Assembly (NCBI GenBank): GCA_022360355.1
Contig: JAKSCY010000037.1
Span: forward strand, 1 to 17,774
Length of the DNA: 17,774 bases
Direction of reading: 5' to 3'
From: Chlorobiales bacterium
GTDB lineage: Bacteria; Bacteroidota; Chlorobiia; Chlorobiales; Chlorobiaceae
The position numbers were made by a program, and so were the translations under genes. Below the pieces are notes generated by a model. The model was not told the origin of the DNA, did no database searches, and saw only the letters and a program-made list of their open reading frames with translations. Below, piece by piece: positions 5,106-14,238 of the stretch. Positions within the stretch are counted from its first letter, which is position 1. Each line of letters starts with the position of its first letter.

Positions 5106-6959
5106 CTACTTACGCCCGAACATCCTGTCAAGCTGGTCAAGGGATATCCTGATAATAACCGGGCGTCCGTGGGGACACACATAAGGCATTTTCGTCGCGA
5201 AAAGCCTGTCGATCAAAGAACGCATATCTTCAAGGGTCAGTTTCTGACCGCTCATTATTGCATTTCGGCAGGAGTATGATTTCGCCAGATTTTCACGTTT
5301 CTCAAGTTTCAGTTTCTCCGCATTCTGCTGGTACTCCTGAATCATATCCTGAAGGATATAGGCTTCCGAACCGTTGCGCACATCTTGGGGGACACCCTCT
5401 ATGATGACTGTCCTCGACCCCAGCGTACCGAGATTGAAACCAAGCCTGCGGAGATCGCCGCATATCTCCTCATATATTTCAAACTCCCATGGTTTCAGTT
5501 CCACTTTCTGGGGAAAAAGAAGCTGCTGAGCATTTGGAACGTTATTGTCCATAATATCAACTGCACGTTCATACAGTACCCTCTCATGCGCGACATGCTG
5601 ATCGATCAGCATGAGCCCTGTCTTGATCTGACATATAATGTACTTGTTGTGCAGCTGCCAGATCTTTGGGTCGCTCCTTGCAGGCTTGGGACACGCCCCA
5701 TCAACAGGCTCCACCGAAACCTGTCCGTAATCGCTACTGCGCAGTTCCCTTTCCGGTTCACAGAAAAGATCGGGATTCTGCCTGAACCCCTCCCTCTGCT
5801 CATTGACGGCCGCTCTGCCGGATTCTCCTTGCTCCATAATACCTTCCCTGAACTCCCTGTAGAACTCTCGGGTTGTTGAAGCTCCTGAAGAAACCGCCTG
5901 AAACCCCAGCTTTGCCTCGCCATGTTCAGGGTTTTTCCGGGAAAAGCCCTGATTGCCGACATCAGGAGAAAAGTTCTGCGCCCGGACAGCCCTTTTGATA
6001 ATCGTATAAAACATCGTGCGCACACTGCGTTCATCTTCAAACTTAACTTCAAGTTTTGAAGGATGAACATTAACATCAATCTGTTGCGCATCGAGCCCCA
6101 GAAAAAGAAGTGTGAAGGGAAAATGACGCTCTACAAGCAATTCCCCGTAAGCCTGCTGCAATGCCTGGGACAGCATCCTGTTCTGTATCACGCGCCGGTT
6201 CACATAAATAAACTGTTCGTTTTTCTGACGTTTCTGCATAGCCGGTTTACCGACATAACCGTGGAGAGAAAGAAACTCGTTGTCCTCATGCACCTCTATC
6301 AGGCTGTCAGCGAAATCTTCGCCGAAAAAAAAGTTGAGACGTTCGTGAATATCGGTGCTTCTGAAATCAAACAACTCCTGTTCATCATTGAACATCTGCC
6401 ACTGGATTTCGGGATAGGCAAGCGTCTGCGCTTTTACGCTCTCGAAAATATGCTTGAATTCCGTCGCGTTTGTTTTAAGAAACTTGCGGCGTGCAGGAAC
6501 ATTATAAAAAAGGCTTCTGACACTTACCATGGTACCGGCATCACAGGCAATCTTTCCCTTCTCAGTAGCTTCGCCCCCTTCGTAGCACAGATGAATCCCT
6601 ATACCGTCGCCACCCTGTCGAGTCCTGAGTTCGACATGCGAGACTGCGGATATGCTTGCCAGAGCTTCCCCCCTGAACCCCAGCGTCCCGAGAGCCGCAA
6701 GATCCTCTGCGGCCGCAATCTTGCTGGTGGCAAACCGCTCGACACAGCGCAGCGCATCCTCTTCGTCCATACCCGAACCGTTATCAATAACCTGAATAAG
6801 CTCTTTCCCCGCATCTTTTATCGACACGGTAATACGTGTGGCACCGGCATCGATGGCGTTTTCCAGCAACTCCTTCACTACTGACGCCGGACGCTGGACA
6901 ACCTCACCTGCGGAAATCTTGTTAGCGACGATATCAGGTAACCTGGTAATTTTCGACAT
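5106..6959 (-). CDS. mutL: DNA mismatch repair protein MutL, endonuclease type
   Basis: MutL links mismatch recognition by MutS to strand incision. I place the start at 6959, giving 617 residues (MSKITRLPDIVANKISAGEV). The frame is open to 7058, but those 33 extra residues do not look like MutL. N-terminal GHKL ATPase motifs: KELLENAIDAGAT with catalytic Glu30 and Asn34, DNGSGM (59-64) and GFRGEA (94-99). The second lobe ends near VNVHPSKLEVKF (297-307). A variable linker covers about 335-430. The C-terminal domain carries the nicking-endonuclease signature as DQHV-X2-E-X4-E (Asp453, His455, Glu459, Glu464), plus SCRNAI (563-568), CPHGRP (595-600) and a terminal MFGRK. This organism should therefore use methyl-independent, MutL-nicking repair, as most bacteria without MutH do. 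Val replaces the usual Ala in DQHA. Confidence 0.96.
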   Translation of the reverse strand: MSKITRLPDIVANKISAGEVVQRPASVVKELLENAIDAGATRITVSIKDAGKELIQVIDNGSGMDEEDALRCVERFATSKIAAAEDLAALGTLGFRGEALASISAVSHVELRTRQGGDGIGIHLCYEGGEATEKGKIACDAGTMVSVRSLFYNVPARRKFLKTNATEFKHIFESVKAQTLAYPEIQWQMFNDEQELFDFRSTDIHERLNFFFGEDFADSLIEVHEDNEFLSLHGYVGKPAMQKRQKNEQFIYVNRRVIQNRMLSQALQQAYGELLVERHFPFTLLFLGLDAQQIDVNVHPSKLEVKFEDERSVRTMFYTIIKRAVRAQNFSPDVGNQGFSRKNPEHGEAKLGFQAVSSGASTTREFYREFREGIMEQGESGRAAVNEQREGFRQNPDLFCEPERELRSSDYGQVSVEPVDGACPKPARSDPKIWQLHNKYIICQIKTGLMLIDQHVAHERVLYERAVDIMDNNVPNAQQLLFPQKVELKPWEFEIYEEICGDLRRLGFNLGTLGSRTVIIEGVPQDVRNGSEAYILQDMIQEYQQNAEKLKLEKRENLAKSYSCRNAIMSGQKLTLEDMRSLIDRLFATKMPYVCPHGRPVIIRISLDQLDRMFGRK

Positions 6960-7067
6960 GGTACGTTCTACGTTGATCGTTTCAATTTGTTCTGCACCCA
7001 GCAGGAGCAACAGCAGTTGATAACAGCGTCCCGACCAGCCCGAACCCGGTACCGACAAGAGTGCTCA

Positions 7068-7097
7068 ATCTTACTGATGGATTCGACAACCGGTCAA
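7068..7097 (-). promoter_or_regulatory. Candidate mutL promoter
   Basis: On the minus strand, TTGACC (7097-7092, 5 of 6 to consensus) and TAAGAT (7073-7068, 4 of 6) are 18 bp apart, about 110 bp before the mutL start codon. It was found by eye and is unproven. Confidence 0.3.
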
Positions 7098-7206
7098 CAC
7101 AGGCTAATAAAACTTCCGGACAAAAAAATCTTATTTTCAAAAAATACTTTAAATTATTTCCTGAACCTTGAGCACACCTCGAACGATGATCACATGGAGA
7201 TAAACT

Positions 7207-7737
7207 ATGACCAGGAAAAAAACGATATGGGTTATACTGCTTGCCTTCGCGTTGACCGGAGCCGCCGCTCTTGCCTCCCTGAACCATAACATTGCATCCG
7301 GGCCGCCAGACCAGGCCGATACACAGAGCGAAGCAAAAAAAGTTTCAGGTCCTGAAAAACTCATCGGCACGTGGAAACTTGTCAGGGCCTCCGTCACCCC
7401 TGATTTCCTCAACGTCCCTATCCCGATCAACACCTTTGAAGCCAGGGGCTCCGTAGCCAACAATCATACCTATACCATTGAGGCTAACGGCTCCTTTTTC
7501 GGCAGCAATTACGGCTATCTGGGCAGCGGGGATATCGATGTGCGGGGAGATAGCCTTACCCTGACCATACACGAAGGAGTTATAACCGTTAACGAAAAAA
7601 AGAAAAAACAGGACAGGAAAGGCAAAACCATTACCGGGAACTACCATATTACCAATCAGGATACCCTGCAGGTGGAAGCCGTAAAATATCAGGACGGGAT
7701 CCGTTACACCTTCAACCTTGCGCTGGTGAACTCCTGA
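7207..7737 (+). CDS. Small exported protein, lipocalin-like start, unknown function
   Basis: This is a 176-residue protein I do not recognise as a named family. Lys/Arg at residues 3-5 followed by IWVILLAFALTGAAALASL form a signal peptide or anchor. Residues 32-48 are a hydrophilic, Gln/Lys-rich spacer. From residue 49 (PEKLIGTWKLVRASV) the pattern resembles the first strand of lipocalin-like domains, which often begin with a G-W-L motif. Alternating polar and hydrophobic strands follow, e.g. HTYTIEANGSFFG and SLTLTIHEGVITVN, ending in YTFNLALVNS. This suggests a small beta-barrel in the periplasm, but it is only pattern inference. The start has a Shine-Dalgarno (TGGAGA, 7195-7200). It is divergent from mutL, and its last 26 bp overlap the 3' end of cinA on the other strand. 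Confidence 0.75.
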   Translation: MTRKKTIWVILLAFALTGAAALASLNHNIASGPPDQADTQSEAKKVSGPEKLIGTWKLVRASVTPDFLNVPIPINTFEARGSVANNHTYTIEANGSFFGSNYGYLGSGDIDVRGDSLTLTIHEGVITVNEKKKKQDRKGKTITGNYHITNQDTLQVEAVKYQDGIRYTFNLALVNS

Positions 7738-8989
7738 GTTCTTTCCACACCATTCTCAAGGCTGCTTCACTGAACCGGGCCTTGTTGCGCAAGCGGTCCC
7801 CCTGCGTATAAAAGGTTGTCGTGCAAATCTCCACCCCGACACCACCTTTACGGATCGCCAGTCCCAGACATACCATTCCGACCGGTTTTTCAGCGGTCCC
7901 GCCACCCGGACCGGCAATGCCGGTAGAAGAGACTGCTATATTCGCACCTGACCTCAAAAGACAACCCTCTGCCATCTCTGCTGCAACCTCTTCACTGACC
8001 GCTCCATGCGCGTCGAGCGTTTCCGCCTTCACCCCGAGCACTTTCTCCTTCGAAACATTGCTGTATACCACGAACCCCTGTTCGAAATAGCGTGAAGAAC
8101 CGGCAACATCGGTCAACCTGCCGGCAATAAGTCCACCCGTACAGGACTCTGCCGTTGCAATTTTCAAGTCCCGGGACAACAGCATCCTGCCGATCAACTC
8201 TTCAAGTGATATATCGGTTGTCGCATAGACAAACTCCCCGGCCACTCCGGCAATTGCATCGACAACCCCACGGTTGTCGCTTTCAACAACACCTCTATCT
8301 TTTCCCGTCGAGCTAACCCGGAGGTTGACCCCTGCCATGTGAGGGAGATAGGCAAGTGATGTTCCATCAGGCAACGTTTCCTTGATTTCACCGATGATGT
8401 CCGCAAGGGCTGTTTCCCCGATGCCTGTCGTCTTGATATGCGAATGAACAATAACACTACCTGACTTCCGTGAAAAAAAAGGAACAACCGTACTCCGCAT
8501 CATCGATTCCATTTCCAGGGGAACACCGGGCATCAAGACAAGATAGTGACCGTCGAAATGCTCTGTGCACGAAATGATCATGCCGGGAGCAAGCCCTTTT
8601 TCATTGGGAATCACCACAGCCCCATCGATCACCATGGCATTGTGTCTCAGATAAGCCGAGGGCTCCCGTCCGCTTTTGCGGTAACGCTCAACCGTTCGGG
8701 CATAGACTTCCCGATCGAGCACAAGCTTCCTTTCCAGGAATTGCTGTACCGACTGTTTTGTTTTATCATCATGTGTCGGCCCGAGCCCGCCGGTTACGAT
8801 GACCAGCTCCGCACGTCTCAACGAGTCCCTGAACTGCTCAACGATCCCGCCCACACTGTCGGCGCACACAATGATCCTTTGCACCCCTATGCCGGCACCG
8901 GCAAGTTCCGAACAGATAAACCGGGCATTGGTATTGACCTTCTGACCTGTCAGCAGTTCATCGCCGATGGATAGTATTTCTGCAACCAT
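7712..8989 (-). CDS. cinA: CinA-like protein: MoaB-like domain plus NMN deamidase (PncC) domain
   Basis: The 425-residue, two-domain protein matches the full-length CinA family. The N-terminal half is the MoaB/MogA-like (COG1058) domain: EILSIGDELLTGQ (4-16), TGGLGPTHDD (66-75) and MPGVPLEM (153-160). The C-terminal half is the PncC-type nicotinamide-mononucleotide amidohydrolase: TAESCTGG (279-286), with Ser282 the expected nucleophile, and SSTGIAGPGGGTAEKPVG (354-371). In characterised relatives the protein recycles NMN to nicotinate mononucleotide and removes aberrant NAD-type metabolites. The competence link in the name comes from some Gram-positive bacteria and need not apply here. The start is 6 bp after the thrA stop, so the gene is co-transcribed with and probably coupled to thrA. 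There is no Shine-Dalgarno of its own. The 3' end overlaps the convergent gene at 7207-7737. Confidence 0.94.
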   Translation of the reverse strand: MVAEILSIGDELLTGQKVNTNARFICSELAGAGIGVQRIIVCADSVGGIVEQFRDSLRRAELVIVTGGLGPTHDDKTKQSVQQFLERKLVLDREVYARTVERYRKSGREPSAYLRHNAMVIDGAVVIPNEKGLAPGMIISCTEHFDGHYLVLMPGVPLEMESMMRSTVVPFFSRKSGSVIVHSHIKTTGIGETALADIIGEIKETLPDGTSLAYLPHMAGVNLRVSSTGKDRGVVESDNRGVVDAIAGVAGEFVYATTDISLEELIGRMLLSRDLKIATAESCTGGLIAGRLTDVAGSSRYFEQGFVVYSNVSKEKVLGVKAETLDAHGAVSEEVAAEMAEGCLLRSGANIAVSSTGIAGPGGGTAEKPVGMVCLGLAIRKGGVGVEICTTTFYTQGDRLRNKARFSEAALRMVWKELRSSPAQG

Positions 8990-8995
8990 GGAAAG

Positions 8996-11464
8996 TTATA
9001 TAAGGTAGCTGGCAATCCGCAGAATATCGGCAAACACCCCTCCGGCAGTCACTTCACCCCCTGCTCCAGGCCCCTTGACCACAAGCGGCGTATCGAGATA
9101 ACGGTCGGTAGTGAACACTACCATGTTTTCCGTGCCGTTCAATCCGGCAACAGGACTGGAAAGCGGCAACATTTTCACACCGATACGCGCCTTGCCTTCA
9201 CTGATCTCTCCGGCATAGGCGATAGTCATGCCGCTCTCAGCAGCTTTCCGTGTCTTCGACTCATAATCAGCATCGACACAGCTCAGCTCTTCCATAAACC
9301 CTTCAGCGCTCATCTCACCCATGAGGGCTTCGGGAACGAGACTCTCACATTCGATATCCTCATAATCAAGCCTGTAACCGAGTTCCCTGCCGAGAATGAG
9401 GAATTTCCTTGCGAAATCAGCACCTGAAAGATCTTCCCGCGGGTCAGGTTCCGTATAACCTGCCTCTCTGGCTCTTCTGACAACCTCACTGAATTTTCCA
9501 CCCTTTCGGAGTTCATTGAATATATAGCTCAGCGTCCCTGAAAGGACACCTTCTATTTTCATGATCTTGTCACCGCTGTTTCTCAGATCATTGAGCGTAC
9601 TGATGATAGGGAGGCCTGCCCCGACATTGGTTTCATACAAAAAACGGGCGTTTGACGAGCGCTGTGCATCCCGTATGGTTTCATACAGCTTCCATGAACC
9701 GGCCATACCCAGCTTGTTGGCCGTTACAACCGATATGTTCGATGCGAGAAGTTCAGGATAACTCTCCGCAACCTCACCGCTTGCAGTGCAGTCAACGAAG
9801 ATGGTGTTATGCAGATTACGTGACCTGATGCGCTCTACATAGTCGCCAACTGCTTTGCCGTCATCCCTCGGCTTCAGACAGCTCTCCCATTTCTCCAGTT
9901 CAATGCCGTCGTCATTGAGCGCCATCATTCGTGTATTTGCCATGCCGCCGACGACAACATCCAGATCCTTCTCCTTTCTGAGCGTAATGCTGTGATCGCG
10001 AATCTGCCCGATCAGACTTTTAGCGATAGTTCCGGTTCCCGCAATAAAAACATGAACCTTCCGGCGGGAAAGAAAGAATGACTCATGTGTGCAGTTCAGA
10101 GCCTTGTCCTCGTCGTGACTGTCGATCACGAACGAGATATTCATCTCGTTGGCCCCCTGAGCAACAGCGATAACGTTGATGCCGTTTTTGCCGAGGGTCT
10201 CGAAAAGATGCGCCGAAACACCCGGATGCCCTGACATGTTGTTTCCGACAACAGCAATCATGGCAATATGCTTCCTGAGCGTCAGGGTCTCTATCTGACG
10301 GGAAACAATCTCAGCGGCAAACTCTTTTTCAAGAATCTTGCGGGCCTTTTCCGCCTGGGAAAGATTGATAACCAGACTGATGGATTGCTCGGACGACGCC
10401 TGTGATATGAAAATAATATTGATCATATGACGTGCAAGGCAACTGAAAAGCCTGGAGGCAATCCCCGGCACACCTACCATTCCGCTTCCGGAAATATTGA
10501 GCAGAACAACATTGGTGATTGAACTGAGACCCGTCACCGGCCTTTCGATTCCGGCATCGCTTTTTTTCGGCCTCCCGATACGAGTACCCTCGGCATCGGG
10601 GTTGAACGAATTTCTTATACGTATGGGAATACCTGCCTTCATCGCCGGATGAACGGAATAGGGATGCAGCACTTTTGCTCCGGAATGGGAAAGCTCCATC
10701 GCTTCCCCGTAGCTGATAAACGGAAGCGCATAAGCATCCTTTACACGCTTTGGATCAGCACTGAAAAAGCCGTCGACGTCGGTCCATATCTGTATCTCGT
10801 CCGCTCCCAGTATCGAACCGATAATAGTGGCGGTATAATCCGAACCTCCCCTTCCAAGCGTTGTAGCAGTACCATCCGGTGCAGCTCCTATGTAGCCGGT
10901 TACGACAGGAACCCCACCATCGTCCTTGAACCATGCCTTGACCAGTTCTGCCGACGCCTTCACATCAACCCTGGCATCACAATGATTGGAGTCGGTTACA
11001 ATCATGCTTCTTGCATCAACATATGATGCATCAACACCCTCCTGACGGAGAAACCCACTTATAATCCTGGCTGAAAAACGCTCCCCGAAACTCATGATCA
11101 GTGCACTGCTCTTTTCGGACAACTCACGCAACAGACATACCCCGTGCAGAACATCGCCCAACTCGGTCAGCTCAACCTGCAAATATGTCTCGATCTCTTG
11201 CGTACGGGAAGCATCGATAAGATCATGAACAAGCCCGCTATGGAGCCTCTCTATATCATCCAGCATACTCTTGTACCCGGCGGCGTCCCCTTTGCTGGCG
11301 GCAACGGCTGATTCCAGGAGCAGGTCCGTAACCTTTCGTATAGCGGAGACCACAACGATAACAGACGAGTCCCGCATTGCTTTCCGAATAATGCCCAGGA
11401 TGTTTCTGATCCTGCTGCTATTCTCTATTGAGGTACCGCCGAATTTTAAAACCTTCATGCTCAT
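8996..11464 (-). CDS. thrA: Bifunctional aspartokinase / homoserine dehydrogenase ThrA
   Basis: ThrA catalyses the first and third steps of the aspartate pathway. From 11464 it is 822 residues, near the 820 of E. coli ThrA. The frame is open to 11548, but the family N-terminus is (MS)MKVLKFGGTS, so the start is 11464 or 11458. Kinase: KFGGTS (7-12), SFGERFSAR (125-133) and GRGGSDYTA (204-212). Two ACT-type regulatory units cover about 316-392 and 400-462, so threonine feedback inhibition is likely. Dehydrogenase: nucleotide-binding GTGTIA (476-481), NKLGMA (583-588), YETNVGAGLPII (610-621) and PDPREDLSGADFARK (673-687). The third Gly of the usual GXGXXG is Ala here. The gene follows the atpG terminator, so it probably has its own promoter, and it leads into cinA. 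Confidence 0.96.
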   Translation of the reverse strand: MSMKVLKFGGTSIENSSRIRNILGIIRKAMRDSSVIVVVSAIRKVTDLLLESAVAASKGDAAGYKSMLDDIERLHSGLVHDLIDASRTQEIETYLQVELTELGDVLHGVCLLRELSEKSSALIMSFGERFSARIISGFLRQEGVDASYVDARSMIVTDSNHCDARVDVKASAELVKAWFKDDGGVPVVTGYIGAAPDGTATTLGRGGSDYTATIIGSILGADEIQIWTDVDGFFSADPKRVKDAYALPFISYGEAMELSHSGAKVLHPYSVHPAMKAGIPIRIRNSFNPDAEGTRIGRPKKSDAGIERPVTGLSSITNVVLLNISGSGMVGVPGIASRLFSCLARHMINIIFISQASSEQSISLVINLSQAEKARKILEKEFAAEIVSRQIETLTLRKHIAMIAVVGNNMSGHPGVSAHLFETLGKNGINVIAVAQGANEMNISFVIDSHDEDKALNCTHESFFLSRRKVHVFIAGTGTIAKSLIGQIRDHSITLRKEKDLDVVVGGMANTRMMALNDDGIELEKWESCLKPRDDGKAVGDYVERIRSRNLHNTIFVDCTASGEVAESYPELLASNISVVTANKLGMAGSWKLYETIRDAQRSSNARFLYETNVGAGLPIISTLNDLRNSGDKIMKIEGVLSGTLSYIFNELRKGGKFSEVVRRAREAGYTEPDPREDLSGADFARKFLILGRELGYRLDYEDIECESLVPEALMGEMSAEGFMEELSCVDADYESKTRKAAESGMTIAYAGEISEGKARIGVKMLPLSSPVAGLNGTENMVVFTTDRYLDTPLVVKGPGAGGEVTAGGVFADILRIASYLI

Positions 11465-11491
11465 GCTTTTGTGTGGAAAAGAAAGATACAA

Positions 11492-11497
11492 ATCATA
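11492..11497 (-). promoter_or_regulatory. Candidate -10 box of thrA
   Basis: TATGAT on the minus strand (5 of 6 to TATAAT) lies between the atpG terminator and thrA. The matching -35 position falls inside the terminator stem and shows no consensus. If used, the leader would be only about 20 nt, in keeping with the absence of a Shine-Dalgarno. This is weak support. Confidence 0.25.
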
Positions 11498-11498
11498 C

Positions 11499-11528
11499 AA
11501 AAAAAAGCGCCCCGAATCGTCGGGGCGC
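11499..11528 (-). terminator. Intrinsic terminator after atpG
   Basis: On the minus strand, a perfect 9-bp GC-rich stem (GCGCCCCGA, loop CGAT, TCGGGGCGC) is followed directly by eight T. It begins 27 bp after the atpG stop. This is the only textbook Rho-independent terminator I find in the window. It separates the atpA-atpG transcript from thrA-cinA, which has the same orientation. Confidence 0.95.
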
Positions 11529-11554
11529 CTGAAAGAAACTGTAAACAAGGAGTT

Positions 11555-12442
11555 TTATTCCCCCTGTAAAGCTTCGGCACCCGCGACAATCTCGCTGAGC
11601 TCTGTAGTGATAGCAGCCTGGCGCGCCCGGTTATAGCTGATATTCAGAACACGCAACAGCTCTTTGGCGTTCTCCGTCGCAGAGTCCATAGCGGTCATAC
11701 GGGCAGCATGCTCCGCGGCGTTGGATTCGAGCATCATTCTCCACACCTGTGTATTGAGATGCTTGGGAACAAGCACATCGATGATGGATGCCGGAGAAGG
11801 CTCGTAAATATAATCACTCGAACTCCCGCTTTCGGTCTCCATTTCTTTTTCAGGAGAAATAGGAAGCAGCACCTCACTTTTCAATGTAGGGGCGAGAACC
11901 GATTTGAACTCGTTATAAACAACAACAACCCTGTCAACTTCGCCTTTGAGATATTTCTCCGAAGCATATTCGGCAATCTCTTTTGCAACGCCGAAATGCA
12001 GATTCTGGAACACACCCGGATAGGCCTTGACCACTGCAAAACCCCGCTTCCGGAAAAAATCATTGCCCTTCGTGCCGGCACAGATCATTTCAACCTTGCC
12101 GTTACGGTAAAGATCTCCAAAGTCTTCCGTTACAATTTTCTGGGCCAGCTTGATGATGTTAGCATTGAAGGCACCGCACAATCCCCTGTCGGAAGTAATG
12201 AGAACAACCAGTACTTTCTTTGCATCATCACGGGCGGAAAGGAGCGGGTTGAGCGTTGTATCGACCCTGGCTGACAGCGAACCGAGCATCTCTCTCAACT
12301 TTGCCGCGTAGGGACGTGCCTGAATTGCCGAGTCCTGAGCCCTGCGAAGCTTCGCAGCGGACACCATTTTCATCGCCTTGGTGACCTGCTGGGTGGATTT
12401 AATGCTTTTTATTCGAGTTCGTATATCCTTTAAGGTTGCCAT
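11555..12442 (-). CDS. atpG: ATP synthase F1 gamma subunit
   Basis: The gamma subunit is the rotating central stalk inside the alpha3-beta3 ring of F1. The 295-residue product has the family hallmarks. The N-terminal helix is [36 protein letters not shown] (residues 1-32), the Rossmann-like middle has [17 protein letters not shown] (about 79-95), and the C-terminal helix ends [29 protein letters not shown] (about 264-292). A hydrophilic Glu/Ser-rich insert around residues 197-212 is peripheral. I see no chloroplast-type redox insert. It follows atpA by 49 bp and is closed by a strong terminator. There is no Shine-Dalgarno. Neither beta nor epsilon follows, unlike the usual alpha-gamma-beta-epsilon order. 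Confidence 0.97.
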   Translation of the reverse strand: MATLKDIRTRIKSIKSTQQVTKAMKMVSAAKLRRAQDSAIQARPYAAKLREMLGSLSARVDTTLNPLLSARDDAKKVLVVLITSDRGLCGAFNANIIKLAQKIVTEDFGDLYRNGKVEMICAGTKGNDFFRKRGFAVVKAYPGVFQNLHFGVAKEIAEYASEKYLKGEVDRVVVVYNEFKSVLAPTLKSEVLLPISPEKEMETESGSSSDYIYEPSPASIIDVLVPKHLNTQVWRMMLESNAAEHAARMTAMDSATENAKELLRVLNISYNRARQAAITTELSEIVAGAEALQGE

Positions 12443-12491
12443 GAATATAGTATTCCCGTGGTTGTTGAATTACTGAAATTCCTTGAAATAA

Positions 12492-14072
12492 TTACGCCTT
12501 CATTTTCTGCTTGAAAGTATCCATAAACTGCTCGGCAACTTCTGTCAACCTGCTTGCAACATCGGCATCCATCTGACCGGTTTCCGCAATGGAACCAAGC
12601 AGGTCACTATGTTTGTGCTCGAGAAGACTGAGAAGTTCCTCTTCAAATCTGCGGACATGCTGCAGATCGAGCTGATCGAGAATCCCCTGAGTACCTGCAT
12701 AGATAATGGCAACCTGTTTTTCAACCGGCATAGGAACATATTGGTCCTGTTTCAGGATTTCAACCAGGCGCGCACCGCGATCGAGCTGTGCTTTCGTAGC
12801 CTTGTCAAGGTCGGAACCGAATTTCGAGAAAGCCTCGAGTTCACGGAACTGGGCAAGGTCGAGACGGAGGGTTCCCGCAATTTTCTTCATAGCCTTGATC
12901 TGCGCATTCCCGCCGACACGGGAAACCGAGATACCAACGTTGATAGCAGGCCTCTGACCGGCGTTGAACAGGTTGGGTTCGAGAAAGATCTGCCCGTCGG
13001 TAATTGAAATAACGTTGGTCGGAATATAAGCCGATACATCACCAGCCTGGGTTTCGATAACCGGTAACGCAGTAAGACTTCCGCCACCTTTGACCATCGG
13101 CTTCAGCGGTTCGGGAAGATCGTTCATTTTTTTCGCAACTTCCTGATCATCGGTTATCTTTGCCGCACGTTCGAGAAGGCGTGAATGCAGGTAGAAAACA
13201 TCACCCGGATACGCCTCACGTCCCGGAGGACGGCGAAGAAGAAGAGAGAGCTGGCGGTACGCAACCGCCTGCTTGGAAAGATCATCGTATATAACCAGGG
13301 CATGGCGGCCGGTATCACGGAAAAACTCACCTATAGATGCACCGGCATATGGAGCGATAAACTGCATCGGTGCCGGATCAGAAGCTGACGAGGCAATAAC
13401 CGTCGTATATTCCATCGCACCGAACTTCTCGAGCGTGTTGACAGCCTGGGCAATTGTTGAGCCTTTCTGACCGACGGCAACATAGATACAATAAACATCC
13501 TTGCCTTTCTGGTTGATGATGGTATCGAGAGCAACAGCTGTTTTACCTGTCTGACGGTCTCCGATAATCAGCTCACGCTGACCCCGCCCGATCGGAATCA
13601 TCGAATCGATTGCTTTCAAGCCGGTTTGAAGCGGCTCATTAACCGACTTGCGGAAAATAACACCGGGAGCCTTGCGTTCGAGAGGAAGGCGTATCTGGGT
13701 TTCGATCGGGCCCTTGCCGTCGATAGGCTCACCAAGCGGGTCGATAACCCTTCCAAGCATGGCCTCTCCTACGGGAATCGAAGCGAGAATACCTGTCCTC
13801 TTGACGGTATCTCCCTCCTTAACTGCGTCTGAATCACCAAACATAACAGCACCGACATTATCTTCCTCAAGGTTCAATGCCATCCCCATGACGTCACCTG
13901 GGAACTCGAGAAGCTCACCGGCGGCAACTTTTGATAAACCATAAATTCGCGCAATACCATCACCCACCTGGAGCACGGTTCCAATATCATAGACATCCGC
14001 TTCCGACTCAAACCCTGCCAGATGTTTGCGGAGTATGGCCGAAACCTCATCAGGCCTGACTGTTGTAGACAT
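12492..14072 (-). CDS. atpA: ATP synthase F1 alpha subunit
   Basis: AtpA is the non-catalytic nucleotide-binding subunit of F1. It is 526 residues long, slightly longer than the 513 of E. coli. Walker A is GDRQTGKT (171-178), the Walker B region is ALVIYDD (258-264), and [22 protein letters not shown] (282-303) follows. The subunit signature [14 protein letters not shown] (375-388) contains the arginine-finger residue Arg385. Gln in the P-loop (GDRQTGKT), rather than the GGAGVGKT of beta, marks it as alpha. The N-terminus [18 protein letters not shown] fits the family, so 14072 is the start. No atpH lies upstream; instead thrB is divergent. The gene therefore heads a two-gene atpA-atpG unit. 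A perfect TATAAT 47 bp upstream is the likely -10 box. No Shine-Dalgarno is visible. Confidence 0.98.
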   Translation of the reverse strand: MSTTVRPDEVSAILRKHLAGFESEADVYDIGTVLQVGDGIARIYGLSKVAAGELLEFPGDVMGMALNLEEDNVGAVMFGDSDAVKEGDTVKRTGILASIPVGEAMLGRVIDPLGEPIDGKGPIETQIRLPLERKAPGVIFRKSVNEPLQTGLKAIDSMIPIGRGQRELIIGDRQTGKTAVALDTIINQKGKDVYCIYVAVGQKGSTIAQAVNTLEKFGAMEYTTVIASSASDPAPMQFIAPYAGASIGEFFRDTGRHALVIYDDLSKQAVAYRQLSLLLRRPPGREAYPGDVFYLHSRLLERAAKITDDQEVAKKMNDLPEPLKPMVKGGGSLTALPVIETQAGDVSAYIPTNVISITDGQIFLEPNLFNAGQRPAINVGISVSRVGGNAQIKAMKKIAGTLRLDLAQFRELEAFSKFGSDLDKATKAQLDRGARLVEILKQDQYVPMPVEKQVAIIYAGTQGILDQLDLQHVRRFEEELLSLLEHKHSDLLGSIAETGQMDADVASRLTEVAEQFMDTFKQKMKA

Positions 14073-14118
14073 ATCGTAATTAGCTTTGTTATTTGTTAAG
14101 AATGGAGAAAGTTTATTT

Positions 14119-14124
14119 ATTATA
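14119..14124 (-). promoter_or_regulatory. Candidate -10 box of atpA-atpG
   Basis: A perfect TATAAT on the minus strand lies 46 bp before the atpA ATG in AT-rich sequence. There is no recognisable TTGACA 16-18 bp upstream. The expected transcript start is near 14112, giving a leader of about 40 nt. Confidence 0.45.
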
Positions 14125-14174
14125 CCTTTTTAGAAATCAGACTCCGTTAATTTTCCTTTTCTTTCCCAAAAAAT

Positions 14175-14204
14175 TTGAATTGCAATTTAAAGAAAAGCTA
14201 TTAG
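14175..14204 (+). promoter_or_regulatory. Candidate thrB-thrC promoter
   Basis: TTGAAT (14175-14180) and TATTAG (14199-14204) are 18 bp apart, each matching 4 of 6 consensus bases. The -35 overlaps the AATTGCAATT palindrome. If used, the thrB leader would be about 155 nt. Confidence is low. Confidence 0.25.
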
Positions 14205-14238
14205 TAATTCAAGTCAAAGTTGAGCCATTGTTCGATCA

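Noticed and set aside
6063..6884. Plus-strand open frame of 273 codons inside mutL
   Set aside because: It is antisense to mutL, whose motifs are clear along the whole stretch. The product has no recognisable domain and looks like a frame shadow.
6960..7058. 33-residue N-terminal extension of MutL
   Set aside because: MutL proteins begin close to the IxxLP-IANKIAAGEVV region. The extension is Leu/Gly-rich with no family similarity, so the ATG at 6959 is preferred.
8546..8974. Plus-strand 142-codon frame inside cinA
   Set aside because: It is antisense to the conserved N-terminal domain of CinA and has no family resemblance.
11465..11548. 28-residue N-terminal extension of ThrA
   Set aside because: It reads through the intrinsic terminator of atpG. 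Aspartokinases start at or next to KVLKFGGTS.
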